Below are positions 27,391-38,000 of a stretch of DNA of 64,000 nt, piece by piece. This stretch comes from Rhodovastum atsumiense. GTDB taxonomy: Bacteria; Pseudomonadota; Alphaproteobacteria; Acetobacterales; Acetobacteraceae. Below the pieces are notes generated by a model that was given only the letters and a program-made list of their open reading frames with translations, searched no databases and had not been told where the DNA came from. The translations under genes and the position numbers were made by a program. The DNA lies in assembly GCF_937425535.1 (NCBI RefSeq), contig NZ_OW485601.1, positions 1,293,001 to 1,357,000 of the forward strand. The letters are read 5' to 3'. Position 1 is the first letter of the stretch; each line of letters begins with the position of its first letter.

Positions 27391-29649
27391 ATGAGGCATC
27401 TTCCAGCTCCGCTCCATGATGATTGGTCGGTAAGCCACGTCGCTCCCCAGGGCACCGCCACTGCCCGCGCCGGTATCGAACGGGCGCTGTTCGCCAACGC
27501 CCTGAGGACGATCCGCAGGCGTTGGCGCTTGGTCGCCCTGGTCAGCGTCATCCTCGCCGCGGCATGGACTGCAACAGTCGCGTTCCTGCCCAAGAAGTAT
27601 CAGGCCACCGCGACGGTCATCGTTGATTCCCGTCAGCCTGAAACCATCAGGTTTGAGCGACCGCTTGTGCCGGAGCAGCCAATCGAAATCGGGACGATGG
27701 CAAGCGAGGTGGAGATCATTGGCTCCCGCGTCGTCCTGCTTCGTACTGTTCAGGACCTGAATCTCACCGCGAATCCGGAGTTCAACCCGCATCTCCAGCC
27801 GGGTGCGCTGAAGAGCATGCTGTCTGAGGTGGTCGACTGGTCTGTCAGGGTTGTGAGCGGCTGGGGAATTCCTCTTCCGAAGGATGATGTGGCACCGCCT
27901 TCAGAGGCGAGCATCCTGGAAGATACCCTGGACACGATCCGGGACAGGCTCGCGGTCGCCCCTGTCGGGCTGTCGCATGTGATCCGCGTGACATTCACAT
28001 CCCAAAATCCGGAGACGGCATCCAAGGTCGTCAATGCGATTGTCCACCACTATACGCTTGAAAATGTGGAGCGGAGCTCGCGCCGAACCAGGGAGGCGCA
28101 TGAATGGATCTCACAGCGCCTGACGGAGCTTCGCGAACGTTCTGCACGCTCGGCAGCCGCCGTCGAGAAGTACCGGGCCGAGCATGGTCTCATCAAAGGT
28201 CGTGACGCCAGCATTGTCCAGGAGCAGATTTCCCAGGTCAGCACCGAGCTGCTGAGGGCCCGCACCCAGCGCGCCGAGATGGAAGCCGCCGTTGAGCAGA
28301 TGCGCGCGTCCGGCCTGCCCGAACTGCAACTTGGCGATCCGACCGGCGCGTACCAGTTGCTTGCCCGCCTGCGTGAACAGTCGTCTGTGATCTCCGCGCG
28401 CTACGCCGAAATCACCCGCCGCTACGGTACGGAGAACGCTGCCGCCGACCAGGCCAGGGCACAACTTGCGGATGTCAACGCCTCCATCGCGAAGGAACGT
28501 GACCGCTTACGGCAAACGACACTATCCCGTCTGGCAGTGGCGAGAGCAACCGAGACAACGCTGTCCAGGACCCTTGCCGATCTGAAATCGCGTTCGGAAG
28601 CTGCCGACAGCGATATGGCCCAGCTTCGCGCTCTTGAACGGGAGGCGGCCACCGACCAGGACATGTACGCCAACTTCATGACACGGTGGCGGGAAACCGG
28701 CGAGGAGGCAAAGTTCCGGGCTGGAAATGTGCGGATCCTGTCCGAAGCAGCGGCGCCGATCACACCGTCGTTTCCGAAAATGAGCCTGTTCCTGCCGATC
28801 GGCTTTGTCCTCTCGTTTGGTGCGGCCTCCTTCACCACCCTGGTGCTTGAGCGCATTCGTCCCGGAGTCCGGAGTCCGGACGACCTTGAGCAGGGCACGG
28901 GCCTGCAGTCCCTGGGACTCCTGCCTTACGTGCCAAAAGGCAACAAGTTCCTTCGGCAGATGTTCGAGGAGTCGGTGTCTCTTGTGCTCGCGCGGACCTT
29001 GCTGCCGACGGGTGCCACCAAGCCTCGCAGCCTGCTGGTGACTTCGACCCTGCCCGGAGAAGGAAAGACCACGACGGCCGTCGCATTGGCGCGCGCCGCC
29101 GCGGAACAGGGAATGCGCGTGCTGCTGGTGGACGCCGACATGCGATCCCAGGCTTTGACCTCGATGGCGTTCCCTGAAGGGGTGTCTCACCCGAACCTGG
29201 CCGACCTGCTGCAGGGAAGCTGCACGTCCACCAACGAGGCCATCGTGTGGCACGAGCGCTGGGGGGTTTCCGTCCTGCCGGTCGAGCAGCTTCCGAACGC
29301 AGCGATGCGCCTGTTCGGATCGGGAGCATGGGAGGGTCTCCTCAATCAGCTCACCGCGCAATTCGATCTCGTCATCATCGACTCGCCTCCGGTTCTCGTG
29401 GGCGGGGACAGTTGGCATCTCGCTCGCTTTGCCGAGATCACTGTCCTGCTGACCCGTTGGCGTTCAACGGCACCTGACGCGGTCGCATACGCGGTCAGCC
29501 AGTTGCAGAGCGCACGGGCCACGCTTGCAGGCGCGGTACTGACGATGGTCTCTGCTGCGGAGTACGGAAGCTATGGGCTTGGCGACTCCTTGGCATATTC
29601 ACACGAATTGATGCACTACTACAATCGCCGTCGCCCTCGACTGCATTGA
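27391..29649 (+). CDS. Wzc-type polysaccharide co-polymerase with BY-kinase (tyrosine autokinase)
   Basis: A 752-residue inner-membrane protein. The ATG at 27391 has a GGAGGG ribosome-binding site. A Wzz domain follows TM1 (LVALVSVILAAAWTATVAFL), with a long periplasmic coiled-coil region at about 240-430 and TM2 (LFLPIGFVLSFGAASFTTLV). The cytoplasmic BY-kinase has Walker A (PGEGKTTTAV, Lys559), Walker A' (VLLVDADMRS, Asp581) and Walker B (LVIIDSPP, Asp664). The C-terminus has scattered tyrosines (SYGL, AYSHELMHYYN) as probable autophosphorylation sites. It controls chain length and export together with an outer-membrane Wza, which is absent from this window. Confidence 0.92.
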   Translation: MRHLPAPLHDDWSVSHVAPQGTATARAGIERALFANALRTIRRRWRLVALVSVILAAAWTATVAFLPKKYQATATVIVDSRQPETIRFERPLVPEQPIEIGTMASEVEIIGSRVVLLRTVQDLNLTANPEFNPHLQPGALKSMLSEVVDWSVRVVSGWGIPLPKDDVAPPSEASILEDTLDTIRDRLAVAPVGLSHVIRVTFTSQNPETASKVVNAIVHHYTLENVERSSRRTREAHEWISQRLTELRERSARSAAAVEKYRAEHGLIKGRDASIVQEQISQVSTELLRARTQRAEMEAAVEQMRASGLPELQLGDPTGAYQLLARLREQSSVISARYAEITRRYGTENAAADQARAQLADVNASIAKERDRLRQTTLSRLAVARATETTLSRTLADLKSRSEAADSDMAQLRALEREAATDQDMYANFMTRWRETGEEAKFRAGNVRILSEAAAPITPSFPKMSLFLPIGFVLSFGAASFTTLVLERIRPGVRSPDDLEQGTGLQSLGLLPYVPKGNKFLRQMFEESVSLVLARTLLPTGATKPRSLLVTSTLPGEGKTTTAVALARAAAEQGMRVLLVDADMRSQALTSMAFPEGVSHPNLADLLQGSCTSTNEAIVWHERWGVSVLPVEQLPNAAMRLFGSGAWEGLLNQLTAQFDLVIIDSPPVLVGGDSWHLARFAEITVLLTRWRSTAPDAVAYAVSQLQSARATLAGAVLTMVSAAEYGSYGLGDSLAYSHELMHYYNRRRPRLH

Positions 29650-29686
29650 AAATGCTGCAGCGTCCCAGCCAGAGCGGAGCGTCGAC

Positions 29687-31135
29687 GTGAAAAGCGAGCA
29701 CGAAGCTCCGTTTCCTCTTGCCGGCAGCCCGATGGTGCAGATGCCCCGTCCGCAACGGATGGTGCCGGAATGGAATTCCGGCACGCCGGGCAAAACGCCT
29801 CCGCTGCGCATCATCATCCGCACCGTCCTGTTCCTGATCGCCACCGTTTCAATCGGCAACTATCATCCGTTGCTGATGCCGTCTGACTCGGAGTTGATGC
29901 AGCAGGCCGTGACGCTGACGCTCTGGTTGGCTCTGATCGCCCTTTCGTGGTTTCCCGGTGCGCTGCGGACGAAAGAGCGCACGGGCGGCCTGCTTTGGCC
30001 GGGCATCATGCTGCTCTATATCATTGTGTCACCGTTATGGAGTTTCGATCCGTCCGCTGGATTCATGAAATCGACCGCGTTCCTCATTGTGGCCTTGGGT
30101 GCGTGGCGGGCTGCATTGATGGTGACAACGGAGGAGTTCTTCGACTGCATGCTGCACAGCCTGACGCTGCTCGCTTTTGCGTCGGCGGCCCTTGCAGTTT
30201 TCGTCCCCGACATCGGCGTCACCCACGACTGGCAGCATGATGGCCAGTGGAATGGCATATTCCCGCAAAAGCAGGTCCTTGGCATCTCCTGTGCATTCCT
30301 GGTCTTTCTCTCACTGCTGCGGTTGACGCGGAAGTGGACGCTGTTCAATGGCGCCGCCCTGTTGATTGGACTGCTCTGCCTCCTGGCATCGGGATCACGT
30401 GGGGGCGCAGTCATTGCTGTCATATCGGTGTGCAGCCTGTTTGCTGCGAGAAAATACCGGATCGTCATGTCGGTGCTGGTTAGCGTCGTTGGCATCGAGC
30501 TCGCATTGGCGAACCTGGCTATTTTTTGGCTGGCCTACACAGGCAATGCCTACATCGACATCTTCGGATTGCAGACGGATCTAACCAGCAGAACCTTTAT
30601 CTGGCAATATTCGTTGGGATACTGGCTAACCAAGCCATTTCTTGGCTATGGCCTGAACGGCTTTTGGACAGATGCAGATATCTACAATAGATTTCTTATT
30701 GGCCATAACTGGGTTCTGGATAATTTTCATAGCGGTTATGTGGCAATTATTGTCGAAACCGGCCTGATCGGGATGACGTTATTTTCCATTGTCGTTTTCC
30801 ACATCATATACAGATTGAAATTAATAGCCGATCTGGCATCCCCAAAACGGGCAACACTGGAGATGGCCATTGGCACCCTTATTCTGCTGTTCACTATCAA
30901 TTTTACAGAAACCTTCTTCTTGAGATCCACATCATTTTTTTCAGTGACTTTTGCTTTTCTGGTTATAAAAATACTTTCTACATCAACCAGGCGATCGTTC
31001 GCCAATATCAGGGCCGCCCCATCTCCCGCCCCAGTTCCAGGCGCCTCGCAGATGCTGCCCGGTCAAGCAGGAAGCCACAGTGCATTTCCGGGCCTCGGAT
31101 CAGGGGGCGCATCATCGAGGGAGTTTCAAAGATGA
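29687..31135 (+). CDS. Wzy-type O-antigen ligase/polymerase family protein
   Basis: A 482-residue membrane protein with 10-12 hydrophobic helices. After a hydrophilic 40-residue N-terminus come IIIRTVLFLIATVSIGNYHP, LWLALIALSWFPGAL, then the large periplasmic loop around IFGLQTDLTSRTFIWQY and GYGLNGFWT. The Wzy_C signatures SGSRGGAVIAV (loop Arg) and RTFIW..GYGLN..HSGYVAIIVETG are visible. It polymerises repeat units on the periplasmic side. The start is a GTG at 29687. The C-terminal 60 residues are Pro/Ser-rich and probably disordered. The stop overlaps the next ATG (ATGA). Confidence 0.88.
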   Translation: MKSEHEAPFPLAGSPMVQMPRPQRMVPEWNSGTPGKTPPLRIIIRTVLFLIATVSIGNYHPLLMPSDSELMQQAVTLTLWLALIALSWFPGALRTKERTGGLLWPGIMLLYIIVSPLWSFDPSAGFMKSTAFLIVALGAWRAALMVTTEEFFDCMLHSLTLLAFASAALAVFVPDIGVTHDWQHDGQWNGIFPQKQVLGISCAFLVFLSLLRLTRKWTLFNGAALLIGLLCLLASGSRGGAVIAVISVCSLFAARKYRIVMSVLVSVVGIELALANLAIFWLAYTGNAYIDIFGLQTDLTSRTFIWQYSLGYWLTKPFLGYGLNGFWTDADIYNRFLIGHNWVLDNFHSGYVAIIVETGLIGMTLFSIVVFHIIYRLKLIADLASPKRATLEMAIGTLILLFTINFTETFFLRSTSFFSVTFAFLVIKILSTSTRRSFANIRAAPSPAPVPGASQMLPGQAGSHSAFPGLGSGGASSREFQR

Positions 31136-32424
31136 AGACACTGCCTGCCCTCGTGACCGCAGCGGCAATCCTCGGGATCGCCGCAGTTCTCCCCCTCCCC
31201 CTCGCCGCTGAAACCAACATTGCCGCCCAGGCACCGGCAGGGCGGGGAGGATGGTTGCTTCCGCCAGGCTTTCTCAGCACACGGGGCAGCCAAATTGTCG
31301 ATTCATTCGGAAATCCGGTGCGCCTCGCCTGCATTGGTTGGAACGGAACCGGGGGGCCCCGAGGCAATTCTCTGCACGGTCTCTGGTCCGTCAGCTATCG
31401 GACAATTGTCGACGCGGCCAAGGGAGCCGGGTTCAACTGCATGCGGATCCCATTCTCGGATCTCGACATCGACGCCGCCCCGGCCAACACGGTCGAGCTC
31501 GGCACCATTGATTTTTCAAATAACTCCGACCTTCGCGGCCTGACAACTCTGGAGATCTTCCAGAAGATCGTGGCTTACGCTGGCCAGATCGGAATGAAAA
31601 TCATCCTGGACCACCACAGCAACGGCAGCGGCGGCCAGCAGGCCAATGGCCTGTGGTTTGATCTGGGACCAGGCAGCGACGGGACGGACGGAGCAGGCAG
31701 GCGCGGATCGGTCACAGCCGAGCGCTTTCTGAAGACCTGGGTGCATGTTGCCAAGGCCTTTGCTGGAAATCCTACCGTCATCGGCTTCGATCTGAAGAAC
31801 GAGCCCCATACGGAAGGACGGCCAGGACTACCTCCGATCAATTGGGGCGGTGGCGGCCCGACGGATATCCACGCGATGTACGAGACGGTCGGCAACGCGA
31901 TTCAGGCGGTCAATCCGGATGTCCTGATCATCTGCGCGGGATTTCTGGACTATCATCGCGGCGCCCCGGAGGGAGATCTGCGCTATGTGCCCTCCAGGCC
32001 CGTGAAGCTGCGCCAGCCCAATAAAGTCGTATACTCCGTACATATCTATCCATCCGAAATCGGTGGCTATGGTGTCGATTCCGGACCAGAGGCGGTACGG
32101 CGCATGAATACGGCCTGGGGCTTCCTGGTGAGAGACAATATAGCTCCAGTTTGGATCGGCGAAATGGGCAGTTCAATGAAGAACTCCACCTCCCGTGCAT
32201 GGGCCATGACGCTCCTGGACTATATGAACGGTAAGTACAGTGAACAAGGTGGCCCCCGCTTCGTCGGCAACCAGCAACCGATCGGAGGCAGTTGGTGGCT
32301 CATTGGCTCGGAACACGATGAGCCGAACGGGCTTCAGGTGGCATGGGGACCTGCCGGATATCGCCCGGAACAACTGGCCGTTACCGACCAGATGCTCTTT
32401 CGGCCGCGATCCGGAAAGCCATGA
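31132..32424 (+). CDS. Secreted glycoside hydrolase family 5 (cellulase-like)
   Basis: A 430-residue exported glycanase. The signal peptide (LPALVTAAAILGIAAVLPLP, cleavage after LAA) is followed by a GH5 barrel. The acid/base Glu224 is in IGFDLKNEPHT and the nucleophile Glu344 is in VWIGEMGSS. FNCMRIPFSD and IILDHHSNGSGG are further family blocks. It is translationally coupled to wzy. Glycanases in such loci usually trim misplaced polymer in the periplasm or release chains. The substrate is therefore likely the product of this locus, perhaps a beta-1,4-linked backbone. Confidence 0.9.
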   Translation: MKTLPALVTAAAILGIAAVLPLPLAAETNIAAQAPAGRGGWLLPPGFLSTRGSQIVDSFGNPVRLACIGWNGTGGPRGNSLHGLWSVSYRTIVDAAKGAGFNCMRIPFSDLDIDAAPANTVELGTIDFSNNSDLRGLTTLEIFQKIVAYAGQIGMKIILDHHSNGSGGQQANGLWFDLGPGSDGTDGAGRRGSVTAERFLKTWVHVAKAFAGNPTVIGFDLKNEPHTEGRPGLPPINWGGGGPTDIHAMYETVGNAIQAVNPDVLIICAGFLDYHRGAPEGDLRYVPSRPVKLRQPNKVVYSVHIYPSEIGGYGVDSGPEAVRRMNTAWGFLVRDNIAPVWIGEMGSSMKNSTSRAWAMTLLDYMNGKYSEQGGPRFVGNQQPIGGSWWLIGSEHDEPNGLQVAWGPAGYRPEQLAVTDQMLFRPRSGKP

Positions 32425-32547
32425 ATGAACGACAGCCATCTGAGTGGGCAACCGCGCGTTCCGACCGCCCATTCAGATCGAATCAATAATGGATCGGCAT
32501 GCCATTAAATTTCCAATCCTCCGCTGCGCCCAAGGAAGTGCACCCTC

Positions 32548-34227
32548 ATGATTAGCGACGCCAGAACTGTAGACAGTAATACCACGCTTGAAGCAGATAT
32601 CTGCATTATAGGCGCTGGACCCGCAGGGATTACCTTGGCGCGCGAGTTTGACGGGACTCCGTTCCGGGTCCTGCTCCTCGAAGGCGGCGACATCAAATAC
32701 GACCGGGCAAGCCAAAGTTTATACAAAGGCGAAAATATCGGCCTCTATTATGAAGATCTCGATCAGACCCGCTCACGCTATCTGGGCGGAAGCTCAAACT
32801 GCTGGGGAGGGTTTTGCCGCCCCCTTGACGAACACGACTTCGAAGTCCGCGATTGGATTCCCAACAGCGGATGGCCGATAAAACGGGACGACCTTGTCCC
32901 CTACTACCGGCGGGCCCAGGCGATGATGCATCTTGGGCCGTTCAACTATGAGGCATCAACCTGGGAAAACTGGGTCAACCGGTCTGAGGCCAGGCTCATA
33001 CGGTTTGACCGTAAGCGGGCCGTCAACCTCGTTGCCCAGCTCAGCGCACCAACCCGCTTCGGCCTGCAATACAAGGACGAGATCGCGCAATCGCGCAATA
33101 TCAGTTTGTATCTTAATGCCAATGTCACCGAAATCGAGACACCTGGCAACGGGTCGCAAGTCACTGGCCTGCGGGTCTGCGTCCTGAACGGCCGATCATT
33201 CCGCGCTGTAGCCAATACATATATCCTCGCCACAGGAGGGATCGAGACCCCGCGGCTGCTGCTTGCTTCCAATCGACATCAACCCTGTGGCGTCGGCAAC
33301 CAGCATGATCTCGTCGGGCGTTACTTCATGGATCACCCGCGGCTGCGCACTGGAGAAATCGTCTTCCGTGATCCCGAAGCGACACGGATGTTCTACGACT
33401 TCAACATCACCTTCGCCGGCAAAATCGCTGCGCGCGGGGTCAAGCTGGCCGGCTTCTTCGGCCTGACACCGGAGACGCAGCAAGCCGAGCGCATCGGTAA
33501 CACACGATGCTATGTGAAGTCGTGCTTTGTCGGTGACAGTCCGGAAACCCGCGCAGCACTCCAACTGCTGTTTCGTGCGCTTAAGGGACGCGCTTCGTTG
33601 CGTGACCGCCGGGCGTCCGAAATCTGGAACATGATCAGCCATCTTCCTCATATCGCCGCGCTCGCAGCAGGCATCTCTTTCAAGTTGCCATTTCTTGGCC
33701 GCGGCTTTGAACTGGAAACCGTCGTCGAGCCGACACCGCTGCCGGAGAGTCGTGTGATGCTTGGGCCCCAGAGGGATCGCCTCGGGTTGCCGCAAGTCAG
33801 GGTTGATTGGCGTCTTGGAGACGTCGAGAAGCGAACCTTCCGCCGGACCCAGGAAATCCTCGGTGAGGAATTGGCCAGATCCGGCGCTGGCCAAATAGTC
33901 CTCGAGGCACCCCAGGAAAAAGACACCTGGCCGGAGTCGCTCAAGGGCTGCTGGCACCACATGGGCACGGCCCGCATGCATACCGATCCACGCAGTGGCG
34001 TGGTGGACACTGATTGCCGCGTCCATGGCATGACGAACTTGTATATTGCCGGAAGCTCGGTGTTTCCGACCTGCGGCATGGACATGCCGACTTTGACCAT
34101 CGTTGCGCTCGCCCTCAGGCTTGCTGAGCACCTCAAGACGCATTCCCGCGGAGCGCATTGGTCAAGATCCCCGGCCACGGCACAGACTGCCGGCCTCTTG
34201 CTCGAGGACGCCCCTGCCATGAGGTAG
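32548..34227 (+). CDS. GMC-family FAD oxidoreductase
   Basis: A 559-residue glucose-methanol-choline family flavoenzyme. The FAD-binding motif IIGAGPAGITLAREF is at about residue 20, with LLEGG next to it. YLGGSSNCWGGFCRPL is the flavin region. The C-terminal active site WHHMGTARM (catalytic histidine) is followed by GSSVFPTCGMDMPTLTIVAL. It has no signal peptide, so it is probably cytoplasmic. It lies 123 bp after the GH5 gene and is likely in the same transcript. GMC enzymes oxidise alcohol groups of sugars or aliphatic alcohols. A sugar modification during repeat-unit synthesis would fit the context but is inferred. Confidence 0.88.
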   Translation: MISDARTVDSNTTLEADICIIGAGPAGITLAREFDGTPFRVLLLEGGDIKYDRASQSLYKGENIGLYYEDLDQTRSRYLGGSSNCWGGFCRPLDEHDFEVRDWIPNSGWPIKRDDLVPYYRRAQAMMHLGPFNYEASTWENWVNRSEARLIRFDRKRAVNLVAQLSAPTRFGLQYKDEIAQSRNISLYLNANVTEIETPGNGSQVTGLRVCVLNGRSFRAVANTYILATGGIETPRLLLASNRHQPCGVGNQHDLVGRYFMDHPRLRTGEIVFRDPEATRMFYDFNITFAGKIAARGVKLAGFFGLTPETQQAERIGNTRCYVKSCFVGDSPETRAALQLLFRALKGRASLRDRRASEIWNMISHLPHIAALAAGISFKLPFLGRGFELETVVEPTPLPESRVMLGPQRDRLGLPQVRVDWRLGDVEKRTFRRTQEILGEELARSGAGQIVLEAPQEKDTWPESLKGCWHHMGTARMHTDPRSGVVDTDCRVHGMTNLYIAGSSVFPTCGMDMPTLTIVALALRLAEHLKTHSRGAHWSRSPATAQTAGLLLEDAPAMR

Positions 34228-35076
34228 TCGGAATCAACGCCAGCCTGACCTGATGCGGCACCTCTCGTCAGAACGTTCTTTCGCCATATTGGTACTGGGT
34301 TTACGGAAATGGCGCCGGTTGATTCAGGCAAGCCGAGGCGGTCGCTTTGCCTGCCAGAACTTCCCACAGCTTCGGCAGAAAGGACAGATCATTCATTCCA
34401 TCACCTCGCACGCGACTGCAAGCGATGGTGATGGCGCTGCAACGTGCCACAGCGGCGGGCCAGTCCGTCACGATCGAACAATAATTTTTCCCAGGGCGCC
34501 ACCTTTGGAATCATTCCACCATCTTATACACATCGCAGGAAGGTCAGGTGAAACTGCGACGATGCCGCCCCCAAAAAGGCCGACACATGATGGCAGATGC
34601 AAGCGACAATATCGGACATCTCGCACGGACACCCACGCAGGCAACAAGGAATTTGAACGCAGAGGTCGCTGCATCGCAGACCAAATGAGAGTCAAATCAG
34701 GTATATCGTAATACGGTAGGCTACCAGCCCCTTAAACACCGCATTCAAGCAATGCAGCCTGATGGCATCTTGGAATTTTTCAATACGCTCCTGCAAAAAT
34801 ATAAAAATGTCATTTTGTTGTAAATATGCCTGCAGATTACAAGGTTCCGCAAAATGAGAAGGCAGATGTGTCCAGATCAAAGACAACAACAAGTTCCCTA
34901 GCCATGGCAGGCACACCAGGCAAGTTTTATACACGCCTTGGGCGTTGGGAAAATGGCAGTCTGATCCGGCCGTTTCACAAAATTGCGCATGCTCCCCAGG
35001 ATACCGTCGCGTGGCACTCTGACCATTTCTGAACGGCACTATCGGGGATTGATCCAATACGTTTAGGACAAGAGCG
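34228..35076. other. 849-bp spacer without a supported gene
   Basis: No frame here has family resemblance or the codon pattern of neighbouring genes. A 152-codon + frame at 34253-34711 and a 121-codon minus frame at 34692-35057 were considered and set aside. The DNA is AT-richer than the core genome, especially 34700-34830. It separates the polysaccharide operon from the large adenylation protein and presumably contains its promoter. An AGGA ribosome-binding site precedes 35077 by nine bases. Confidence 0.5.
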
Positions 35077-38000
35077 ATGTCGGTTCCCTGCTATTCCCCC
35101 AGCCAATCCGCCGTACGGTCTTCGCAGTTGACGGCCTTCATCCGCCACTGCAGTAAGGCGACCGGGCAGAAGTTCGCCACGTACCAGGACTTCGATCGGT
35201 TCGCCGTGAACGATTACTGCGCCTTCTGGCACAACTTCCTCACCTGGTCGGCGCCCCTCATCGCCGGAGAGGCCGAGCCGGTCTGCACAGAAGATGACAT
35301 TGAACATGCGCTCTTTTTCCCTCGACTTGCACTGAATTATGCAGAAAATCTGTTGGCCGGTGAGGATTCTGCCCTCGCCATCATCGCCTGCCATGCCGGT
35401 CGTCCAGCCGAGCGAATCACCCGTGGCGATTTGCGGCAACGCGTGCAACGTGCAGCCGCTGGACTTTCCGAGCTTGGCGTCGGTGCTGGCGACCGCGTGG
35501 TCGCAATTGCCTACAACGATGCGGATGCCGTCATCGCCTGCCTCGCGGCCGCCACGCTCGGCGCGACGTTTTCAGCCGCCGCCCCGGATATGGGGGCGCA
35601 TGCAATACTCAATCGCTTTGGCCAGTTGGCACCGGTGGTATTGTTTGCTCACACCGAGCAACGCCCGGGGAACCGTCTGAATGAAACCTTGGCCGATGTC
35701 GTTGCCGGATTGCCGTCGCTGCGTGCCGTGGTCGCGCTTGGCGATAGTGAACCGCCATCGCTCGGCAACTCCCCTGTCTACCGCTTGGTTGATCTGATCG
35801 CATGCAGCGAACCACTCGTAGCTTGGGAAAAATTCGCTTTCAACCATCCTTTGTTCATCATGTTTTCATCCGGGACCACCGGAGCGCCGAAATGCATCAT
35901 TCATGGCGCCGGAGGGACCCTGCTTGAGCATTTGAAGGAACATCGGCTGCATTGCGATCTGCGCGCAGGCGAGCGGATGTTTTTCCAGACTTCCTGCGCA
36001 TGGATGATGTGGAACTGGCTGCTGACGGCATTGGCAAGCCGCGTCACCATTGTCCTGTATGATGGACCCGTCGACCATCCAAGGACACTGTGGAGCATCG
36101 TCGCCGAACACGATGTCGACGTTTTTGGTACCAGTCCTGCATTTCTCAGACTTTGCCAATCCGCTGAATGGTCGCCGATCGAACGGCACGTGTTGAACAG
36201 GCTGCGCGCGGTGCTCAGCACCGGAGCCGTTCTGCACGACGTACAATTTGATTGGGTTCTGCAGCACGTGAAGCGTGTGCCGTTGCAGTCAATTTCCGGA
36301 GGCACCGATATCATCGGCTGCTTCGTGTTGGGCAATCCCAATCTACCGGTCTGGCGCGGTGAAGCACAATGCCGCAGCCTGGCCCTGGCCGTGGATGCGG
36401 CTGGCGCCGAACCAGGCGAGGTCGGGGAGTTGGTCTGCCGCACGCCGTTTCCATCGCGCCCGCTCGGCTTTTTCGGTGACAGTGACGGCAGCCGCTTCCA
36501 TGATGCCTATTTCAGCCAGAATCCAGGCATTTGGACTCATGGTGATCGCATCTCTTTGACGCCGCACGGCTCCGCACGCCTCCACGGGCGCAGTGACGGC
36601 GTGCTGAACGTGCGGGGCCTTCGCCTTGGCACTGCGGAAATCTATTCAGCACTGCAGGATATTCCCGAGTTGCTCGAAACCATGGTCGTCGAGCAGGAGA
36701 TGCCCGATACCACGGTTGGCAGCCGCATCGTTCTCCTTGCCGTGCTGCGGCCCGAAGCGTCACTCACCAGCGATCTCTCGCTTCGGATCCGTCGGCATAT
36801 CGCTCAGCGCATCGCTGCTGCCTTTGTCCCCGCGGTGATCCTGGATGTTGCCAGCCTGCCCACGACCCATAGCGGCAAGCCATCGGAAGCGGCGGCACGT
36901 GATGCGGTCAACGGGCGGCAGGCACGCAATCGGGCGGCATTGCGCAATCCAGAGTGTCTTGACGCAATCGCTGGCCATTCACGCCTGCACCCCAGCTTTG
37001 CCGGAAATCCGGAAGACCGTCGCGATCGGACGACGGAGGAAGCCCTTCAGGATATCTGGTCGCGAGCCTTCGGTCTGGAAGACATCGGTCTGAATGATGA
37101 CTTTTTCGATCTTGGCGGGGATTCATTGCTTGCCGTGCAGGTCTGTACGGGAATTGAAAAGGTCTTCGGCTATGATGTGCCGATCGGGACCTTGCTGCGT
37201 GCCAGCACCATTGCCGCGCTTGCCCGGGTGATTGACGAAGGCATCGTCTGGCAGGGTGACTCGCCAATGGTGACCCTGCGTGAAGGCTCCGGTCGCCCGC
37301 TGTTCTTGCTGCACAGCATGTCCGGCAACGTCTTCGAATGGCAACCTTTGGTAGCGCGGTTGAAGTCCGACAGGCCCATTGAGGCTATCCAGGCCCGCGG
37401 ATTGAATCCAGCTGCTACACCTTGCGATTCCATCGAAGCGATGGCCGAAGATTATGTGACCTTGATTCGCGCCCGGCAGCAAAAGGGTCCTTACTCGCTG
37501 CTCGGTTTTTCGATGGGCGGGCTGCTGGCCTATGAAATCGCGCTGCAACTGTTGAAGATGGGTGAGACAGTGGAGTTCGTCGGGCTGATCGACACCGACG
37601 TGCAGGATGGTGCTTTGCCATTCGCCGAAAAATGGCGGTTCCGTCGCGATCGACTCCTCGACATCGGCGCCAGAATAGCAGCGATGCACGCAGCCGGTGG
37701 AATCGGCAGAATTTGGCAGCGCGTCCGGCATGGATTGATCCAGGCACCCGTTGCCCTGGATGGCCCGCCGGGTAAAGAGGGACTGGAACTACCGCCGCTC
37801 CTGCACCGGGTGCGTGTGGCCTGCGCCCAGGCATGGGCAAAATATGACCCCCCGCATTATCCCGGAGAGGTTGTGCTTTTCTACGCACTGGAGCGCCGCC
37901 CGCGCTACGCTGATCCTTTGCCGGCCTGGCGCCAACGTGTGGCCGATTTGCGTGTGATCAACATCCCGGCCGGGCACTGGACTATTATGACAGAGCCTAA

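Noticed and set aside
34253-35057. Possible genes in the spacer before the A-T-TE gene
   Set aside because: No ribosome-binding sites of note, no homology, AT-rich and overlapping frames.
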